A stretch of DNA of 64,000 nt from Aphelocoma coerulescens (lineage: Eukaryota > Chordata > Aves > Passeriformes > Corvidae): NCBI RefSeq assembly GCF_041296385.1, contig NC_091020.1, positions 29,964,001 through 30,028,000 of the forward strand, given 5' to 3'. The notes below the pieces were generated by a model. It was not told the DNA's origin, did no database searches, and was given only the letters and a program-made list of their open reading frames with translations. Each line of letters begins with the position of its first letter. Positions within the stretch are counted from its first letter, which is position 1. The translations under genes were made by a program, and so were the position numbers. Of this stretch, positions 1 to 12,800 are shown one piece after another.

Positions 1-3000
1 AACCAAGAATGAAATGAAACCAAAGAAGGCATTTTGTGTCCTAAAAGATGTACAGCAACTGTGCATTTCTCATCTGAATCAGGAAACTGTTTTATGATGA
101 GCATTTGCTCAAGCCAGCAATCTCACTGAAGGCATCACCCCAGCAGGTCAGACATTTCAAGCTTTCCACAGGATTGAGAAGTTTGAATCTTTATTTTATT
201 TGTCTGACCAAAAGGGAAAAATTAAATAAAAAGGGGAAGATATTCCAGATCTGAACAGCTGCCAGCTGCTTCAGGGAACATGTTCCTCACTTGATAATCT
301 GCAATTCTAGGACAGGTCATATATCTTAAGGAAATGTGATCACATCTCCTCAAAACTGACATCAAAGTAGTCATTAAGAAGATGGAAGAGATGAAGGACA
401 AATGTTAGAGACCCGAAGTGTACACTAGGAGAGAAAATTTGGCGCATAGGTCCGGGGTCCAAGAATCTGCAATAATAGATGGGAAGGGGCTATCAAACTC
501 CAAGCTAAAAAAAGAAACATTAGAAATAACACAAATCACAGAGTGATGTCTAATAGCCTTTCTGTCACCAGGCAGTGCTGGGAAATGAACAAATCAACAT
601 GCAAACTGCTTCATATGTGATGTGGGAGACAAAGGAGAACAGGCACTAGGGCTGGCCTGAGAAAGAAAGAAATGGATGTGAAAATGAATGTGGTCCCATT
701 GTGAAATTCCCAAAAAGCATCTTTTGTCTTGTTTTGGGGTGTTCTTAAATTTGACTATAATCCCATACTTTTGTCTACTTGCAGCATTTAACAGATAGTT
801 GGACTAATACTTGCTCAAATTCTACATGAGATTAGTACATGAGTAAACAGCATGGTTCAAATTTCCATTAAATGGAGGTAGAGAATTTAGTAAAATAGGC
901 AAATATAATTTGCATTATTAATGAAAACTGGACAGTAGATAAATAAGAAGAGGAATGATATTAAATTAAAATAAAACACATTAAAATGTCTCTCCCTCAT
1001 CCCTTTGATGGTTCAGAACACTATTTCAGCCTTGTAACATGATCTGAAAAGAAGTGAAAGAAACTGAGAATCAAGAGGATTTTGCAAATGGAAACAGTAG
1101 GCTGAAAAAACTTCTAATTAGAAAATGCTTAGTGAAGGGTTAAAAAACAAAAAGGTATTAAGGAAATTAAAAAGGTCACTGAGGTAAGACTGTCTTATCA
1201 CAAAGAGGTAATAAGGTAATTAAAATGGGTTAAGACAGGGGTTAAAAGTGTAACAGATACCAAGGTACAATTAGGGTTGATGAATACAGGAAAGACAGGA
1301 CAAGGAAAAGTGTGTACACAGCACACAAACTGTGCATCCAGCAAAAACAGAGTGGCTGAAAGAGCAGCTAGTAGAAAATCAGTCTGTCATTTAAACCTGG
1401 GGGCAGATGTGAACCCAAGCGGATTATATGCTTGCTTTCCTGGGGTGGATGTTCTTTTTTCCCTGCAATTGTGTGTGCCCTTCCCTTCCCCCCCTCCCCA
1501 CTGGCTGGCATCTTGGAAATTCTGCTGATGGACACTAAGGGATCAGAGAAACCATGATGGCTGGCAGGAAAATAGGACATGTTTGGTTTTCTGAACTCTA
1601 GGTATCAAACAGCTGTGATGGTCTCAAAAGTCAGCAGTCAGACCTCCACATTTTAGACAAAAGCAGAGTTGGCCTGAACACAGCCAAGAGGTTGCTCAAA
1701 TTAGGGTGAATTAATAAGTAGATGGATGGGGCATCTAAGAGAAGGGGTAAATGGCCAAAGTTTCTTTGGCCCAAAGCAACTCCAGCTTATTCACACAAAC
1801 TCTCATGGAATTCCTGGGAATTCCAGGGGACTTGGATGGATTTTGTTCAAGACAAGGGAAAATGTGCCAGACAGTGAATGCTAAAGCAGATCTTGAAGTC
1901 AGCAGTTAGAGCAAACCTTAATTGATGTGGAAGTGCAGAAGGTCCAGATGCTGTAGCGAGGCTGTAACCGAAGCACTGACTCAAACATGGTTACCCCCAG
2001 CCTCCTTTTACATTTAATAATTTTTTATATTTTTCTGTTAATTAAAAATATGTATTCATTTATCCCTATACTACAAGGAGCCTAATGCAATGAATTGAAG
2101 TTTTCCAAATTCCTGTAAAGTGTACATATCTCTGATGCAAACATTAAAGCAGCCCCTACAGACCATTCTCCATTTAATTGATAAAGCATCTCATATGAAA
2201 ACTGTGCCCAGCTCTATTTCCATTGAAGATTTTAGGTGGGATTCCACTAACTTCAGTGAAGTCAACTCTCATTTACATGCCTGTATATGAGGAGAGACTC
2301 ATATCCACTATACCTTCCATAGAGAAGCCTCAATTTCCTGAACAAACTCTGTGGAGGTGCAATTTTTGCTACATTTAATGAAATGGCTGAACAAGATAAT
2401 ATTTTATTTTAATGACCAATATTTTATCTTAATTAAAAGGAGATCCTGAAGGTGTGATGGATGAATGGATCCGTAGCAGCTTCTTACCCACAATCTAACT
2501 CTTCTTCTTGTGTTTTATATCTACTAAGCAGACATTTGAAAGATTATACCTCTGATTTCTCCCTTACTCCACTTTCATATCAGATTGGTATCAGAAGCAG
2601 GAATTTACTGCTTCAGCACAAGAAACATTTTGGTAGTCTCTTGGTTTAAAAGAGTTAATACAAAGAAGTAAAATTCTTGTAGCACCAGTCAGTTCCTCTT
2701 TTGCATGTCTCTAGGGGCTAGCAGGAAGAAGAAAAATGTGTATTTCTCCCTTTGAAAACTAGATCTCCTTTTGATTTGAACTCCTTAGGCACCCATTCCA
2801 CATTTCTGATGTGTGACAGCAGCATGGTCATCCCCACTAACACAAAAACTCCTCACAAGAGGAACTGGGTCATCTTTGGGGTTAAATTGAAAAATGAAAC
2901 CGACAAAACTGCCAGCAAAATTCACGAGGTCCAGCAAGAACTTCTTGGCAGCTCTTACCCAGAAGTATCTGTTAGTAACAGCTACTCCTTGCCAGCAGCC

Positions 3001-4191
3001 AGACTTCTTAATCTCATTGACAAGATCAGATTTCAAGGCTATTCAATTCTCTGTTTCAGAGTCAAATGACAGTCTGTCATAACTGTTCAGATGTTATACC
3101 CTTTGCCTACCGTCTTAATCTCTTCAGCGGTAGAAGAATATCCTTTGAAGCCATCACATCTCATTTTACCCATTGCCACATGGACTTACCTCACTTGTTA
3201 GCTGCTAGAGTAATAAGAATGATAACAATAAGCCACTGAGTATAGCTTTCAGTCATTTTTCAGCAAACCCAACCTATTTTAGAAATATTTTCATTTCAAT
3301 ATCATCTCCAGAGACATTTATTTAACAGCAGGATCAGCTTCAGGGCCTCAGCTGGCACCTTCATGCCCAACAGAAGGGGATATTACTGCACTGTGGCAGG
3401 TGCAGGCTGTAAGCTTAAAAACATCTTATCTGGTGGCCTTTCAAATTTGTTTGTTTCAGAGTTTTGACATTCACTTATTATTTATGGCCCAACTATGATA
3501 TTTCTACAACACCTTCAGCTTCTTGACATGTTATCTCTCTTTCAGGAATCAAATACAGAGCATGGCATGTGGAATCTGGCTTCCATAAAGGCATCCTTGT
3601 GCCTGTTGACACTCAGGAAAGTGACAACAAACAAAAAATAACTACGTTGGGGAGGGAAGAGGATTTCAGATTTGGTCTCAGGTCATCTCATTGACAGGCA
3701 CTTCTGAAAAACACTGTGGACAAGAGTGGACAGAGGGATATCATGGAAAAAATAGCAGTTGGAATTGATAAAAGGCTGGATTGTTCTATTGTTACATACC
3801 TCAAATTCAGGTATCTTTCTCTGAAGGTGTTTATCCCAACCTGTGATGACAGCTGCAAAATCAACCAAGCTGCACTTCCACTTGTTAACTTCCTACTCCT
3901 CTGTCCTACATTCAACCATCTTAATAAGCTTTACTTTTTTTAAGCTTGAATTTACTTCAAATTCAAGCACCTTTCTCTCCTTATCTTCCATCCTTAATTT
4001 TCTTGTAATGTACAAACTTACCCCAAGAATCTCTGTAAGGCTAAACAGGGCCAGTACATGTAGGTGGAGAAACTGGCCTAGTATCATATCACACAGTATT
4101 ATATTCCAGTTTTTCTTTCACATGGGCCTTCAAAATGCAGTTTGGGATTTTTTTCTCAGGAGCAAGCCTCCACCCTTCCCTGCCCTCTTAC
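1..4191 (-). other. GFRA1: GFRA1 intron, partial (downstream of the 110-base exon)
   Basis: AT-rich intronic sequence with many stops in all frames. I looked on the minus strand for the next GFRA1 exon and did not see it. A C-rich stretch at about 1478..1500 and one short phrase resembling old amniote repeats (about 2222..2275) are the only notable features. Short open frames here, for example 2752..3069, have no recognisable protein family. The intron continues below position 1. Confidence 0.85.
4183..4191 (-). other. GFRA1: Splice donor of the 110-base GFRA1 exon
   Basis: The minus strand reads CTTATTG|GTAAGAGGG, a consensus donor. It splits a Gly codon after its first base, as expected for the Leu-Ile-Gly-Thr junction of GFRA1. 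Confidence 0.95.
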
Positions 4192-4301
4192 CAATAAGCC
4201 CCGAGTAAGCGAGAAGGCAGTCAGCATAGTTCTCCTTCAGACAACTACTAACAGAGCGTGACTCAGGCTGGCAGTTTGTGAAGAAATCTGCAAGGCGAGA
4301 T
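4192..4301 (-). CDS. GFRA1: GFRA1 internal coding exon: GDNF receptor alpha-1, domain 3 segment
   Basis: This 110-base minus-strand exon continues the 340-base exon at 20925..21264. Its first base completes the split Arg codon, 36 whole codons follow, and its last base opens a Gly codon (phase 1). The translation SRLADFFTNC, then QPESRSVSSC, then LKENYADCLLAYSGLIG matches, as I recall it, domain 3 of vertebrate GFRA1 essentially residue for residue. It contributes three cysteines to the helical disulfide-bonded fold of domain 3. Acceptor (TTGCAG) and donor (GTAAGAGGG) are both canonical. The 110-base length and the phases agree with the family gene structure as I remember it. The next coding exon, which should begin with a TVMTPNYID-like stretch, was not found between 1 and 4191 and presumably lies outside the window. 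No frameshift or stop interrupts the exon. Confidence 0.97.
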
Positions 4302-4325
4302 CTGCAACAGGAAGAAAAATGTGTA
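4302..4325 (-). other. GFRA1: Splice acceptor of the 110-base GFRA1 exon
   Basis: The minus strand reads TTTTTCTTCCTGTTGCAG immediately before the exon. This is a strong pyrimidine tract followed by CAG. Confidence 0.95.
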
Positions 4326-5340
4326 TCTTTAAAAATCAAGCCTGAAGGCATTCTTACCGTTTACACTCTCTATTTTTGGACAAGGCTTAATATTCTTTAA
4401 CTTAAATGCATATTGGACACATTTCAGCCATTGCGAGTCTCTTTCTAACATGCATCTCTTTCCAGAATCTATTTTTGAAGTCGGAACAAAAAAGTGTAAG
4501 AAAACAGTAAAAAAGGAACAGAACAACAGGGAAATGCCTGCCCTTTACTAAAAGAAATGTTCTGCATTTTCATGCCAGGAAAAAAAAGACAAAGAGTTAT
4601 TTTATCATATGAGGAGTCATTTTGCCTGGATCTGAACTCTAACTGGAGTCTTTTATCCAGAACACAGTGTCTCCTGTTTTACTGATTACACAAAACTGTA
4701 TGTTTGTGCTCACAGAGTAAGCAAGACTCATTGCAAGACTTGAAGCAGGACCTGCTTTGGTGCTGCCCTGAGTTTCCAGAGAGTGGGCTCACCCCTGCTC
4801 TGGACTGGCCTGCAGGAGCAGCTGGCTGAAGTGGGGCAGCAGGCAGGACCAGCTGGCATGGTCTCCTTGGCCCCCCAGAGCCACGGCACTGAGAATCTAT
4901 TTGTTCTCATAAAATGTACATTCATCCAAAGTCCAGAGTATTGACTCCAGGGCTGAGAGGAAAGGAAAGTGTGCTCTGCACTGAGTGCTGCTGCTGAGTG
5001 GCCACATTATCTTCACTTACCTCATTCTGCCCATGACCAAGGAGGGGAGAGCACTGATTACATACAGGAGGTGCTTTAAGACCAGAGTGAAGCTGTATTG
5101 TGATCAACTGATCACTACTATGTTGGAAAATAAAAGGACTAAAACACACGGTCTCTTCTGGTTGTGATTTAAAGGCCACATAATGCTCCCATTCAGGTCT
5201 GTAATATTTGCGAGGCATTGATGAGGTGGGGCAAGGTCCCACATCCTACAGATGTTCCCCTGCTCAGCTTAGCCTTATAATCTTGGAGTAGTGACTTTTG
5301 TTTATTTACAAAGTGTTATTTAGACCTTTATCTGCATGGG

Positions 5341-5357
5341 AAAAAAAAAAAAAAAAA
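5341..5357. repeat. Poly(A) run of 17
   Basis: An uninterrupted A17 directly before the MIR-like relic at 5359. Confidence 0.95.
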
Positions 5358-5358
5358 T

Positions 5359-5475
5359 CACCTCCCTACTTCAATCTTCTCTTCTGTGAAATAGGTATAA
5401 AAACGTTCCTTTTCATCTGACAACCCACAGTAATGTCTCAGGATCAGATGCTTAATCTTTGCAAAGCCCTCTCAA
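5359..5475 (+). repeat. MIR-like (CORE-SINE) relic
   Basis: The order of phrases follows the 3' half of a MIR element: a TCACCTCCCTACTTCAATCT-like stretch, TCTTCTGTGAAATAGGTATA, then TCAGGATCAGATGCTTAATC and TTTGCAAAGCCCT. These correspond to MIR's TTACCTCTCTG, CATCTGTAAAATGGGGATA, TGAGGATTAAATGAGTTAA and GTAAAGCGCTT. Divergence is high, so a search is needed. Confidence 0.45.
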
Positions 5476-7527
5476 AATCAGAATAGTACAATCCATGAAT
5501 TTTCATCACTGCTCCAGCATTATGCAGGTTTGCAATATAAATGTGCTTTTTCAGTTTTGCAACAACCTCACAAAAGTTAGCAGAAACAAGTGATTTGCAA
5601 GTGATTTACTTTATTTGTTTACATGCTCCAGAGACTCATTATCTTTGTTTGCTTTATTGTTTTACCTACCCCGGAATGGGACTGGATACACATCATTAAT
5701 TGACCTGAAAGTAACGATGGGCAAACATCAAAAGGTTCAGAGGCTTAGTTTGAGAAAGCATCCTATAAATAAACTCCATGCAACCTATACCTGAATTTAT
5801 GGGAGCTGTTCTGATGGCCTTATTTCAGTTCCATCTCTCGCTAACTGTACTGACACCAGCAAATCCATGGTTGCCTTCAAGTCACAGTCAACTCTAAGCT
5901 TCTCATTCCCTCTCTTGCCTTATTTAACCACTTAACCTTGAGATGAAAATCTGTACCCACTTGCCTTTAATAGCTTTAAAAAGTCAAGCTCTCTACCGAT
6001 CCTTCAGGATGCCCTATTGCCCTATGTGTATGTGTACATAAACTTCTAAATTTACATAAACCCCCTACTTAGCTGGTGAATATATACTGTACCTACCAGG
6101 AGACAGGCTGAGAAGAAATGGGTCTCAAGGTATGGGAAGAGATAAATAGCAGCACCATGAAGAAAATCTGGGAAAGGAAGCCCTCTGTCACTGCAGTGAT
6201 TCCTCTCTCCGTCAGTAATTAAGATAGTGGCTCAAATCCAGCTTTTGGATCAATTGGGAACAAAGACAGTTGACAGTTTCAAAGGATTTTTCTAATTCTA
6301 CTAATACCTGGATGAAGTCAGGTTCAGAACAGAATAGAGCCTATTACACCTATCTAGTATGAAAAACCTCTGTCATGTATATACAGACAAGGGCAAGCCT
6401 TCTGTATATACAGTATTCTTGCATTTCTAAAACAAAGTAGCTCCTCAGATCTAAATTTCATTACTTATGTGACCACAAATAAATCTTTTTGGCAATGGAA
6501 TTATACAATCAGTGTCTCGATAATCATGAAAACACTTCTTGCAATCATTTCATTCTTCTTAAATGTCCAGCTCTCCCTTAGGTTATTAGATGCATTGGTC
6601 CAGAGATCATTTAATACATTCCTCTTCTCTAAATGTTTTTAAGGACTGATAACTATGGAATAACACCAGTCATTTACTACCCAGCCTGCTTAAAGAACTT
6701 ATTTGTTGTTCCTAAAGGAGGTTAAAAATAGCTCTGCTGATCTCTTTTGCATACAGCTTGATTTCCATGTGAATTTCTGAAGAATTTTTTGCGGTCATAA
6801 AAAGTAATGATGTGACAACACAGCACATTTCAGTTTTCATAAGTCAAATATAGTTCAGATAGCTCTGGTCTGAGCATTACTGGACATTATCACACACCCC
6901 TTCCCTAGCGAGTCATCCAAACTTCACACAATCCAAGCTCTCACCCTCTCCTGAGCTGTTAACTTCACCTGATACTTATGTGGATTCATTTGCACAGGAG
7001 ATAAATTTAAGGCCAGAAAATAAAACCAGAGACCTCCAATACTCCAATACTTTCAGTGCAGCTCTGCTGATTAACACCCACTGAAGATCTAGCCCGAAAC
7101 ATTTCCAGTCGACTGGCAGTGAGGAAAGTGTGCTCATCAGTGAACACCAAAACAGTGGTACTGCTATTTATCTAGAGAGAAAGACAAATTAGCCTAATGA
7201 GAACCATTAATCCTAAAGTATTGCACATGAATATTAAGAACTGTTTGGGTAAAAGAGACAATGCTTTTAGGCATGTGGAATCAGAGCAACCTGATAATAG
7301 CAGCCCTATAAAAAATATGCACACGGTGTTAACTTAGTGCTCCTTCAGCAGGAGGCAACTTGGTAGGCACTTCAGTAGGTGGCAAGTTGGGAGTTTCTAA
7401 GCCATGACTGAGCAGTTTTGTTATCTAGAGAACAAACAGAGCTTGCCACATGTACCTTCAAGTGTGCACAGTTTTACATGTGCAATGTATACAGACATAT
7501 CTCACTGCTGGAGAGGGAAAGACAGGC

Positions 7528-7590
7528 AGTTTTATATTGTTCATATTGTTCATCATAGTTTTATATTGTTCATATGTTTATATTGTTCGT
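7528..7590. repeat. Tandem AT-rich repeat, 29-base period
   Basis: The 19-base string AGTTTTATATTGTTCATAT occurs at 7528..7546 and again at 7557..7575. Each copy is followed by further TATTGTTC phrases. Confidence 0.88.
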
Positions 7591-9539
7591 ACCAGGACCA
7601 CATTTAAAAGGAACTATTAATTTCTTTTTCTGTCACAAAATCCTCATTGTGCACAGCAGCATTTATGATTTCTTCCCTTTTCCTTGCATAAATAATGGGT
7701 ACTACCCAGAAATCTTTCTCCCAGGAAGAGGAAGAAAGAAAAAAAAAAATCTCTTTGTAGGGCAGAAACCACACAAATTAAATTAGTCCTATCTCAGCCC
7801 TGGAAAACCTGCAGATGTTCTGAAGAGCTTACTTTAAATATTTTGTATACCACTAGCTGGAAAAATAAGAATAATCCCATAATCCCATAGGCAAATTCAA
7901 AGAAAATCTGCTCAAACAACAAACAGCCTTTCTGAAGAGAAAAAATCCCAAACCTGCTATTCTCTAATGCTTTGTATTAGTACCAGTAAAATAATTTGTA
8001 ATAGTTAAAAATACAAAGGAAGCAAAGTTAATTTGCTTTCCCTATGATAGTGGCTCTTCAAATACTCAGCTGGATAAATCAAAACTTTCATATTTTGCTT
8101 ACAAATAAGCTTTGTTAATAGCAGTATTGTATTTAATCTGCATATAATTTTTGAGGCAATTTAATTTTATATTAGCACAGCCTGTTGCATAGGCAACATT
8201 GATTAGGTTTTCACTACTTTTTATTCTCAAGGTTTTGTGAAAGTTCTTTGATGTCCTGAAGTTATCTTTGATATTTATCAGTGCTCCCTCTTTAAGGCTG
8301 GTCAATTCAGCTTTAGCATTGGTGTAATACTTAAAAGTATGATATAAATTGTGAAGTTGCAGAAAACTTTTATACTTTTTAGTTTGGATTGGGTGCAAAT
8401 CATGGCCTATCAGAAAGCAACTCTCTGAGTCAGAATCCTCCCCAGGAAGTACCCACAATGCTGGGATGGCAGGTGTTGATTTCTTTTTTTCTCTCTGACT
8501 GTACTGTTGGTACACAAAGGCTGAGCCCCTGAGGAGAGAAATGTCTCCACCTTGCCTTGGCACTAGTGATGTTCAGACCAAGCAAGACACTGGACCCAGG
8601 TCTCCTGCTGGCTGCACACATACAAGCTGTGATGTCCAAGAGAGTGGTTACAACCACTCACCCTGGTGGGAATGCAGAGAGCGACGGCTGTCCTGTGCCA
8701 CACCTCAGGGATGTCAGGTGAAGTCTGGGCATGCTCACTGCCACCTCTCCTTACATTGCTGCTTGTCTTTAGGCATCTATTTATAGCAGTAACATAAAGA
8801 GTACGTAAATGCCAGAGCTGAGAGACTGGGGTGACTACACTAATTAGTCAGAGCTGCTCTAGCGTCTAGACACCATTTGGCAGTGCAGTCACGTAAGGGA
8901 AGTGCTGCATCAATATTCAAAACAGAAAAGAAGTATAAATCCAGCACTGAAAAAAGCAAGACTAAGTCAATGAATGTGTGTCATAGTGATAAATGGCACC
9001 ATTACAGAAAAAACAACAAGTCAAAACACTTGTTCTTCTTTTGTGGGGGTCTACTGCAGTGTCCTACTCTGGCTGCAAATTGCACCCATACACCTGGGGT
9101 GGTGCTGTTTCTGCTGGGATGCAAGAATGGCAAGGGGGGTTGGTGCGTGGCCAAACTAATGGCTTCATTGTTGGAGGAGCATTTCATTTTCCCTTTCATA
9201 AACAGTGAGAAAATGAGGCACAGGCCACATAAGTAAACTCTATCAACCAGTGGGACAAAAAAGCCTCAGAAGAGCTCCATAACGAGAGATGACTCTCCCT
9301 GCATAAAGTAGCTTTGATCCATCTTTTTTTTTCATTAAAGGACACTAGAGCTGTGTAATATTAATAAATCTCACACCTCCTTAGCTGTCTACACACACTA
9401 CTGAGCACCTGTGAGCAACTACAAATTCTGACATTTTTATTTAAGAGGTCACTTTCCCATGTGTTTATTATAGGGCAACCCCACTAAATTTTTCCAACAA
9501 AAAGGTTGGTTTCTGTTTGGTTGCTACCCTCCTTCTCAA

Positions 9540-9850
9540 ACAGTGACAGTGTCCAGGCTCTGAGAGCCCTTAGGATCCTGCCAACCCCTGGGGCTTCCCC
9601 CACCCAGTTTATGACCCAGGACCCCATTCAGCCCCTGCCCCAGTGGTCTTGTAGGACCTCAGTCTCTATCCCCCCCCGGCCCTAACAAGCCAGGTCTGCT
9701 ACAGGGGATGTCCCAGTCTGTCCCCAGGGAGATGCCCCATGCCTGGGACTGCCCCGCTCCCGAGCCTGAAAGGCTCTGTCCTGCCCATCCCTGGAGTCCC
9801 CATGAGCCCCAGGAAGCCCCCACCCCACGCTGCACCCTGACACCTAGCTC
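9540..9850. other. GC-rich intronic patch, no gene recognised
   Basis: C-rich plus-strand sequence with several runs of four to eight C and few CpG pairs. The minus-strand open frame at 9659..9979 has Gly-rich, low-complexity wording. I cannot assign a repeat family or promoter. Confidence 0.5.
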
Positions 9851-12800
9851 AGCATTTGTACCTTTTGGGGAGTGGGAAGGGTAAAAAGCAAATTTCTGAT
9901 GGCAAACCATTTGCCTCCCAAGACCTGAATACTGAAGGCAGTTTCTCGCACATGAGCTGATCCAAATCTTTTCCAACACTGGCAGAAACCATTACAGGAT
10001 TTTAGACCCAAATACCATTTACTAACTGAAAGAATCTGTTTTTTATCAGGTTTTGCTGCTGTTTTATTATTTTAAATGACTGGAAGCCTAAACCCAAGCA
10101 AATATTTGATTCTGGATTCAATTATCTCTAAAAACTGTGTTGCTCATCTGGTATCAAAATATGGACAATCCCCAGTTATACAGAGGCAGCCTATTTGGAT
10201 TGTGGGATAACTAGACACAGGATCAAACAGCAGGGACCACACAAGACTCATTGAGATGCCTTCTAGCAGCACGAGGGCTTGCTCAGAGCATCAGGCCCAG
10301 GCACAAAGCCCACCAAGGCTGGTCCCTTCAGAGCACCCACACTCAACCCAGCTCACTGTCTGTGCCATGTCCCCACACACTTGCCAGCAATTAGTTACTG
10401 CTCAGGCTTCTTGTTTACCAGGGGCCTCCTGGACATCTAATACCCCAGACAACGGAGATCTAACTCTTTGAAATTCAGTCACGCAAAATGAAAAGCATTT
10501 CCACCTATGCATATCTGTATTTTAAAATTAAAAATACAAACATTGTGTTCTTTCTATTTTTCTATTAACAAATTAGTACCCTACACCCAGTTCTTTTACT
10601 GAACTTTGTGCAAAGCAAAATAAAGTAAGTTCTATTAATATTATCTGTAAGTTCTGTTATTATCCTTTCCCCTTTGCTCATGTCATCTGCTGGAGACCAG
10701 TTAGATCTTTTTACACAGTACCTGCTATAGAAAATCAAAAGAACTTAACAAAACACTAATGTCATAGTTTATCAATGGTAATTAAATCCTCTAAGCAACT
10801 CAAGATCATGCATGAGAGTAATTTTAATTTAATATATTAGATCTCTTTGGGGTTTAAGGGAAACTACTAAGCTCAAAAGTGATTCTAAACAAGTACGATT
10901 TATTTGAAATTGGGTTATATAAATATTTATATACTACTGACCTTTTGTGTAATAAAGCCAATTTTGAGAAATATAGTGAAAATCCTGAGCACAAGGTAAT
11001 GCAATAAAGAATCAGAACAGTGATTTTTCAGATGCTGTGACACAAAACAGAATTTTCTCTTTCTGTTCGCAGAAAAAAAAATTACCTCACATCATTTTTT
11101 AGAGGCCTGTTTGAGAGAACATCTGGAAAACATTCTACAGGAAACCAAACCTATATTAAGCATGTTTTGCAGGGCTCTGCTTCCTCGCATCGACCTTAAG
11201 CATTCATAATGTGTTTCTGTCTTCTCAGCTGCAAAGAAAACACTTCTGTCAGAGTCCTCTACAGAATGACAGGCTGAATTGTCAGCCTGTGATTTTATCA
11301 GGGGATGCTGGTAAGATTTCTATTTAGTCTACCTGTCTCTGTACCAAAGCTCTCCAACAACATGAACAAATCCACCAGTTGCTTTCCAGCTACCATGAGC
11401 TTGTATATTTTCATTTTGTTTAATTTCCTTTATGCTGTTTAATTTGAAGCTTCTAAATAAAAATGACTGGCATTTTTTAAAGACGCCCAAGCCTCAGCGT
11501 CTCCTGACAGGATGCTACTCAGAGGAGAACTACTGCATTATGGGTAGAGAGTAGAGTTGTTCTCACTTCATTAGCTGAGCAAAGAGAATGGTCTTTGAAT
11601 TACAGGCTGGTAACCTAAGAAAATCACTGTCACTCTCAAAAAGCAAGCCAAGGAAAAGTAGTGCCACTGCAAGTCCTTGAGTGTGCCACTGGACGCTTCA
11701 GCGTTTATTAACAACTATATTGTGGGTGCACACTGAAAGGATGTGGTTCCAAGTACCTGAGAAAGACATCCATGGCAATAATATTGCCTGTAACCACTTG
11801 AATAAACTATAATAGACTACTAGTAGCTCAAGCATGAAACTGATGGGAGTTTGGAGATGGAAAATAATCTAAAAAGTCCAATACAAGTTCTCTCTTTACC
11901 AGAAAAGTTTTTGTTGGTAGATGAACTGGAACATCAGGTTTCCTGAGGTTATACAGTGATGCTCTTTGCATAAGAAAATATCTCAGTGGTATGTGTGGTG
12001 ACATTCCTGAAGGAAACAACTCCATGTCCCCTTGTCAGAGAGGTGGCTCAAGGAAAGAAAAGGTGTCCAGTGTGGGCTTGTACTCAACTGAGCAGGGTCT
12101 GTAGGCAGCCAACATGGCTGAAACCCATCCTGGAGCTACTCCAAATACTTCTCTGACCTCGGAGTAAGACAATAAATACAAAATCAGAAATATAGAAGAT
12201 AAAAGCAGAGTAGAGTCTCTTTTGTGTGAACGCATTTTTTTTCATGCACAGAACAGCCCCACCAAACAGCAAGACAAGAAGTCCTGGCAGCAGCAAACCA
12301 AGAGAGCATTGATCTTATTCAGCATGTTTTACTTACTTTTAGAAGTAATATGGATATATAATGATAGTACAGAAAGCACTGATTTGTATTGTAAAATTGG
12401 AAAACAAACCATTTTTACCAGTTAAGGATGATGTGCTGTCTTAAGAGCTTTTTGTTTTGCCTCCACTCTCAAAAAAACGTGAACACATGAGGCTGAGAAA
12501 AAAAATGTGAGGCCGAGAGCTGACAGCCTGTGATACACACAGACATTTACAGAGGTTGTTCTCAAATGAACTGTCCATTCTGAAAAATATTTTGCAATGC
12601 TGCATGATGGGCAGTTACTGAGATGTATCTCCACCTTTTCATAATGACTAATTGGCAAAGGGAACATCGTAACTGAGAGGACAACAACTGGGATTTATGC
12701 TTGAAATGGAACAAAAGAAAGTGAATTAACATTCAAATAATACAGTTTGAATTTAACAGAGTCCTTAGTCGTTTGTGCTTTGCAACAGAAAAGCTTCCTT

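Noticed and set aside
1..4191. Search for the next downstream GFRA1 exon
   Set aside because: No minus-strand sequence encoding the expected TVMTPNYID start with an AG acceptor was seen.
8099..8563. 154-codon minus-strand open frame on the GFRA1 sense strand
   Set aside because: It has no cysteine pattern or similarity to GFRA1 domain 1, and no convincing AG/GT flanks for a coding exon.
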